Source: Helicobacter valdiviensis
GTDB lineage: Bacteria > Campylobacterota > Campylobacteria > Campylobacterales > Helicobacteraceae
Direction: 5' to 3'
Length of the DNA stretch: 64,000 bases
Assembly: GCF_003245365.1 (NCBI RefSeq)
Contig: NZ_NBIU01000005.1
Coordinates: 44,918-108,917, forward strand
The position numbers and the translations under genes were made by a program. Numbering within the stretch: the stretch's first letter is position 1; each line of letters begins with the position of its first letter. The notes beneath the pieces are model-generated. The model did no database searches. It saw nothing but the letters and a program-made list of their open reading frames with translations, and had not been told where the DNA came from. This document shows positions 62,193 to 64,000 of the stretch, in pieces.

Positions 62193-63250
62193 GGGTAGCA
62201 TTATTAGGTTGTGGTAGGATTGCAAAAAGGCATGCAGATTTATTAAGCAGTGGAGAGATACAAGGGGCATATTTAGCAAGCGTGTGTGATATAGATGAAA
62301 ATAGAGCTAAAGAGTTTGGAAAAAAATATAATGTGCCATATTTTGTTAAATTAGAAGAAATGATGAAAGAATGTGGAGGAAAGATTGATATAGTTTCTAT
62401 TCTTACGCCAAGTGGAATGCATGCAAAAAATACGCTTGAAGTAGCATCTTATAAAAAGCATATAGTAGTGGAAAAGCCAATGGCACTAACGCTAGAAGAT
62501 GCAGATAAAATGATAGAAGCATGCGATAGAAGTGGGGTAAGACTTTTTGTAGTAAAGCAAAACCGTTATAACTTGCCAGTGCAGAAGTTAAAAGAGGCAA
62601 TGGAAGAAGGCAGATTTGGAAAACTTGTAATGGGAACAATTAGGGTAAGATGGTGTAGAGATGATTCTTATTATGCTCAAGATTCTTGGCGTGGAACTTG
62701 GGCGATGGATGGGGGAGTTTTTACCAATCAAGCAAGCCATCATATTGATTTATTAGAATGGATGATGGGAGATGTGGAGAGTGTTTTTGCTAAAAGTATT
62801 ACAGCTCTTAGTCATATAGAAGCAGAAGATACTGGAGTGGCTATATTAAAGTTTAAAAATGGTGCTTTGGGAATTATTGAAGCAACCACTGCGACGCGTC
62901 CTAAAGATTTAGAAGGAAGTATTTCAATTTTAGGGGAAAAGGGAAGTGTTGAAATTGGAGGTTTTGCTGTTAATCAAATTAAGCATTGGCAGTTTAGTGA
63001 GATAAGAAAAAGCGATGAGGAAGTAATGGAAAAATTTTCTACCAACCCTCCTAATGTCTATGGGTTTGGACATAAAGAATATTATTTGCATGTATTAGAT
63101 TCAATCATTAATAATAAGAAAGCTCTTGTAGATGGGTTAGAGGGGCGTAGAAGTTTAGAACTTATTGTGGCTATGTATGAATCAATTGAAACAGGAAAAG
63201 AAGTATTTTTACGCTTCCAACCTCAAAAGTGTAGATTGGGACATTTATGA
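62186..63250 (+). CDS. Gfo/Idh/MocA family oxidoreductase
   Basis: A 354-aa NAD(P)-dependent sugar dehydrogenase: VALLGCGRIAKRHADLL (cofactor site), SVCDIDENRAKEFGKKY, the catalytic VVEKPMALTLEDADKM and the C-terminal DGGVFTNQASHHIDLLEWMMG. Relatives such as WbpB/WlbA oxidise UDP-HexNAc uronates at C3 before transamination; that step would fit with the neighbouring formyltransferase. No aminotransferase is visible in this window. AAAGGAG precedes the ATG. Confidence 0.88.
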   Translation: MLGVALLGCGRIAKRHADLLSSGEIQGAYLASVCDIDENRAKEFGKKYNVPYFVKLEEMMKECGGKIDIVSILTPSGMHAKNTLEVASYKKHIVVEKPMALTLEDADKMIEACDRSGVRLFVVKQNRYNLPVQKLKEAMEEGRFGKLVMGTIRVRWCRDDSYYAQDSWRGTWAMDGGVFTNQASHHIDLLEWMMGDVESVFAKSITALSHIEAEDTGVAILKFKNGALGIIEATTATRPKDLEGSISILGEKGSVEIGGFAVNQIKHWQFSEIRKSDEEVMEKFSTNPPNVYGFGHKEYYLHVLDSIINNKKALVDGLEGRRSLELIVAMYESIETGKEVFLRFQPQKCRLGHL

Positions 63251-63894
63251 AAAGAGTTGTTTTTTTAGGAGCTAAAGAAATTGGTTTAGGAGCTTTAGAA
63301 GAGCTTTATAGAAGGCAAGAAGAACTGGAATATGAGATAGTGGGGGTTTTTACTTCTAAAAGAGGGGAGAAGATTAAAGAGTTTTGCATGAAATATAATT
63401 TGCCACTTAAAGAGGATTTAGAGCAGATATTGGTATTAAAATGCGATTTGCTTTTTAGTGTGCAATACCATCAAATTTTGCAAATGAGGCATTTGGAATC
63501 TGTTAGCACAATGGCTTTTAATTTGCATTTAGCACCACTTCCAGAATATAGAGGTTGCAATCAGTTTTCTTTTGCGATTTTGAACGAGGATGAAGAATTT
63601 GGAGTGAGTATTCATAAAGTGGATTGCGGTATTGATAGTGGCGATGTTGTTTTTCAAAAAAGATTTAAAATTCCTAAAAAATGTTTTGTGGAGGAATTGG
63701 TAGAAATAGCAAGCAAAGAGGGATTAAAACTTTTTAAGGATAAATTGAAAAATATGATTGAAGGAAAATATGTATTAACACCTCAAAGCTCATTAATATC
63801 AAATAAAAAGGAGTTTCATTTAAGAAATGAGATTAATTTTTTAAAAGAAATAAAATTGTGTGCTATTGGCGGGGGGGGGGGGGGAAATTTTTAA
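63247..63894 (+). CDS. Phase-variable sugar N-formyltransferase (3' end uncertain)
   Basis: The formyltransferase fold VVFLGAKEIGLGALEEL, then the catalytic FNLHLAPLPEYRGCNQFSFA (Asn 92, His 94) and GIDSGDV (Asp) match methionyl-tRNA formyltransferase and the sugar N-formyltransferases that use 10-formyltetrahydrofolate on amino sugars. The frame ends after a G14 tract at 63871. The sequence beyond looks unreliable, so the natural C-terminus and the ON/OFF state cannot be told. ATGA overlap with the oxidoreductase. Confidence 0.82.
   Translation: MKRVVFLGAKEIGLGALEELYRRQEELEYEIVGVFTSKRGEKIKEFCMKYNLPLKEDLEQILVLKCDLLFSVQYHQILQMRHLESVSTMAFNLHLAPLPEYRGCNQFSFAILNEDEEFGVSIHKVDCGIDSGDVVFQKRFKIPKKCFVEELVEIASKEGLKLFKDKLKNMIEGKYVLTPQSSLISNKKEFHLRNEINFLKEIKLCAIGGGGGGNF
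63871..63884 (+). repeat. Poly-G tract, G14 (state undetermined)
   Basis: The longest tract of the set, directly before the degraded window end. Confidence 0.9.
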
Positions 63895-64000
63895 AAAATT
63901 TTTTTTGGTACCCCCAAGCCCGGGTTTTGACCCCCTTTTTTTTTTTTTTGGGGGAAGAAGTTTTTTATTGTGCCCGAGGAAAAAGTTTTAATATAAAAAG
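63885..64000. other. Probable low-quality sequence at a contig end
   Basis: After the G14 tract the sequence becomes a series of homopolymers (T8, C5, CCCGGG, T4, C5, a run of about 14 T, G5). It has GC-rich patches unlike the locus and no coding continuity. It should not be used for annotation. Confidence 0.7.

Noticed and set aside
1..64000. CRISPR array, insertion sequence, prophage or integrase
   Set aside because: No spaced repeat array, transposase, integrase or phage structural gene was seen on either strand.

Overview
The window is AT-rich DNA of a Campylobacterota member. The gene order TPR protein - rnhA - rnc - aroC, dnaG followed by a PP-loop ATPase, the GG-N10-GC sigma-54 promoter, the TGn-extended TATAAT promoters and the many poly-G contingency tracts all fit a Helicobacter, probably a non-pylori enterohepatic species. 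That assignment rests on recognition only; no search was run.

Region 1 (1-26 kb) is mostly housekeeping. It holds the 3' part of ccoG, an AI-2E-type permease, and a minus-strand operon (TPR/zinc-ribbon protein, rnhA, rnc, aroC, pseG). A plus-strand run follows: dnaG, a MnmA-like PP-loop ATPase and a nitroreductase. Next is a minus-strand, sigma-54-driven, flagellum-type group (a repeat-bearing protein and a gene split by a frameshift), then a 71-aa membrane protein and a 792-aa TPR protein. After these come lemA with an M48 peptidase, a MATE exporter, a small cluster of unknown genes, four tRNAs (Gly-GCC, Leu-UAA, Cys-GCA, Ser-UGA, minus strand), and a plus operon of a secreted protein, a thioredoxin-like lipoprotein, ftsY and radA.

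Region 2 (26 kb to the end) is one plus-strand surface-glycan locus of about 38 kb with mostly overlapping or closely spaced genes. It encodes several glycosyltransferases, four radical SAM proteins, a split transketolase, many SAM methyltransferases (two of the sugar C-methyltransferase type), a WbuC cupin, an SDR, a UDP-galactopyranose-mutase-like flavoprotein, three AsnB-type amidotransferases, an SGNH-hydrolase-like protein, a DUF354 protein, a Gfo/Idh/MocA oxidoreductase and a sugar formyltransferase. Twelve poly-G tracts of 9-14 G lie inside genes. In the sequence as given five tracts leave their gene open, six break it, and the last stands next to a degraded sequence end. Inferred role: a surface or flagellar glycan whose methylation, amidation, formylation and side-branch additions are switched at random by slipped-strand mispairing.

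The glycan locus also carries scars of recombination: two inverted fragments of glycosyltransferase genes after the gene at 51482, an internal duplication in the methyltransferase at 38616, and a leftover 3' end of an SGNH-type gene at 59380. The last ~115 bases look like sequencing or assembly error after a G14 run.
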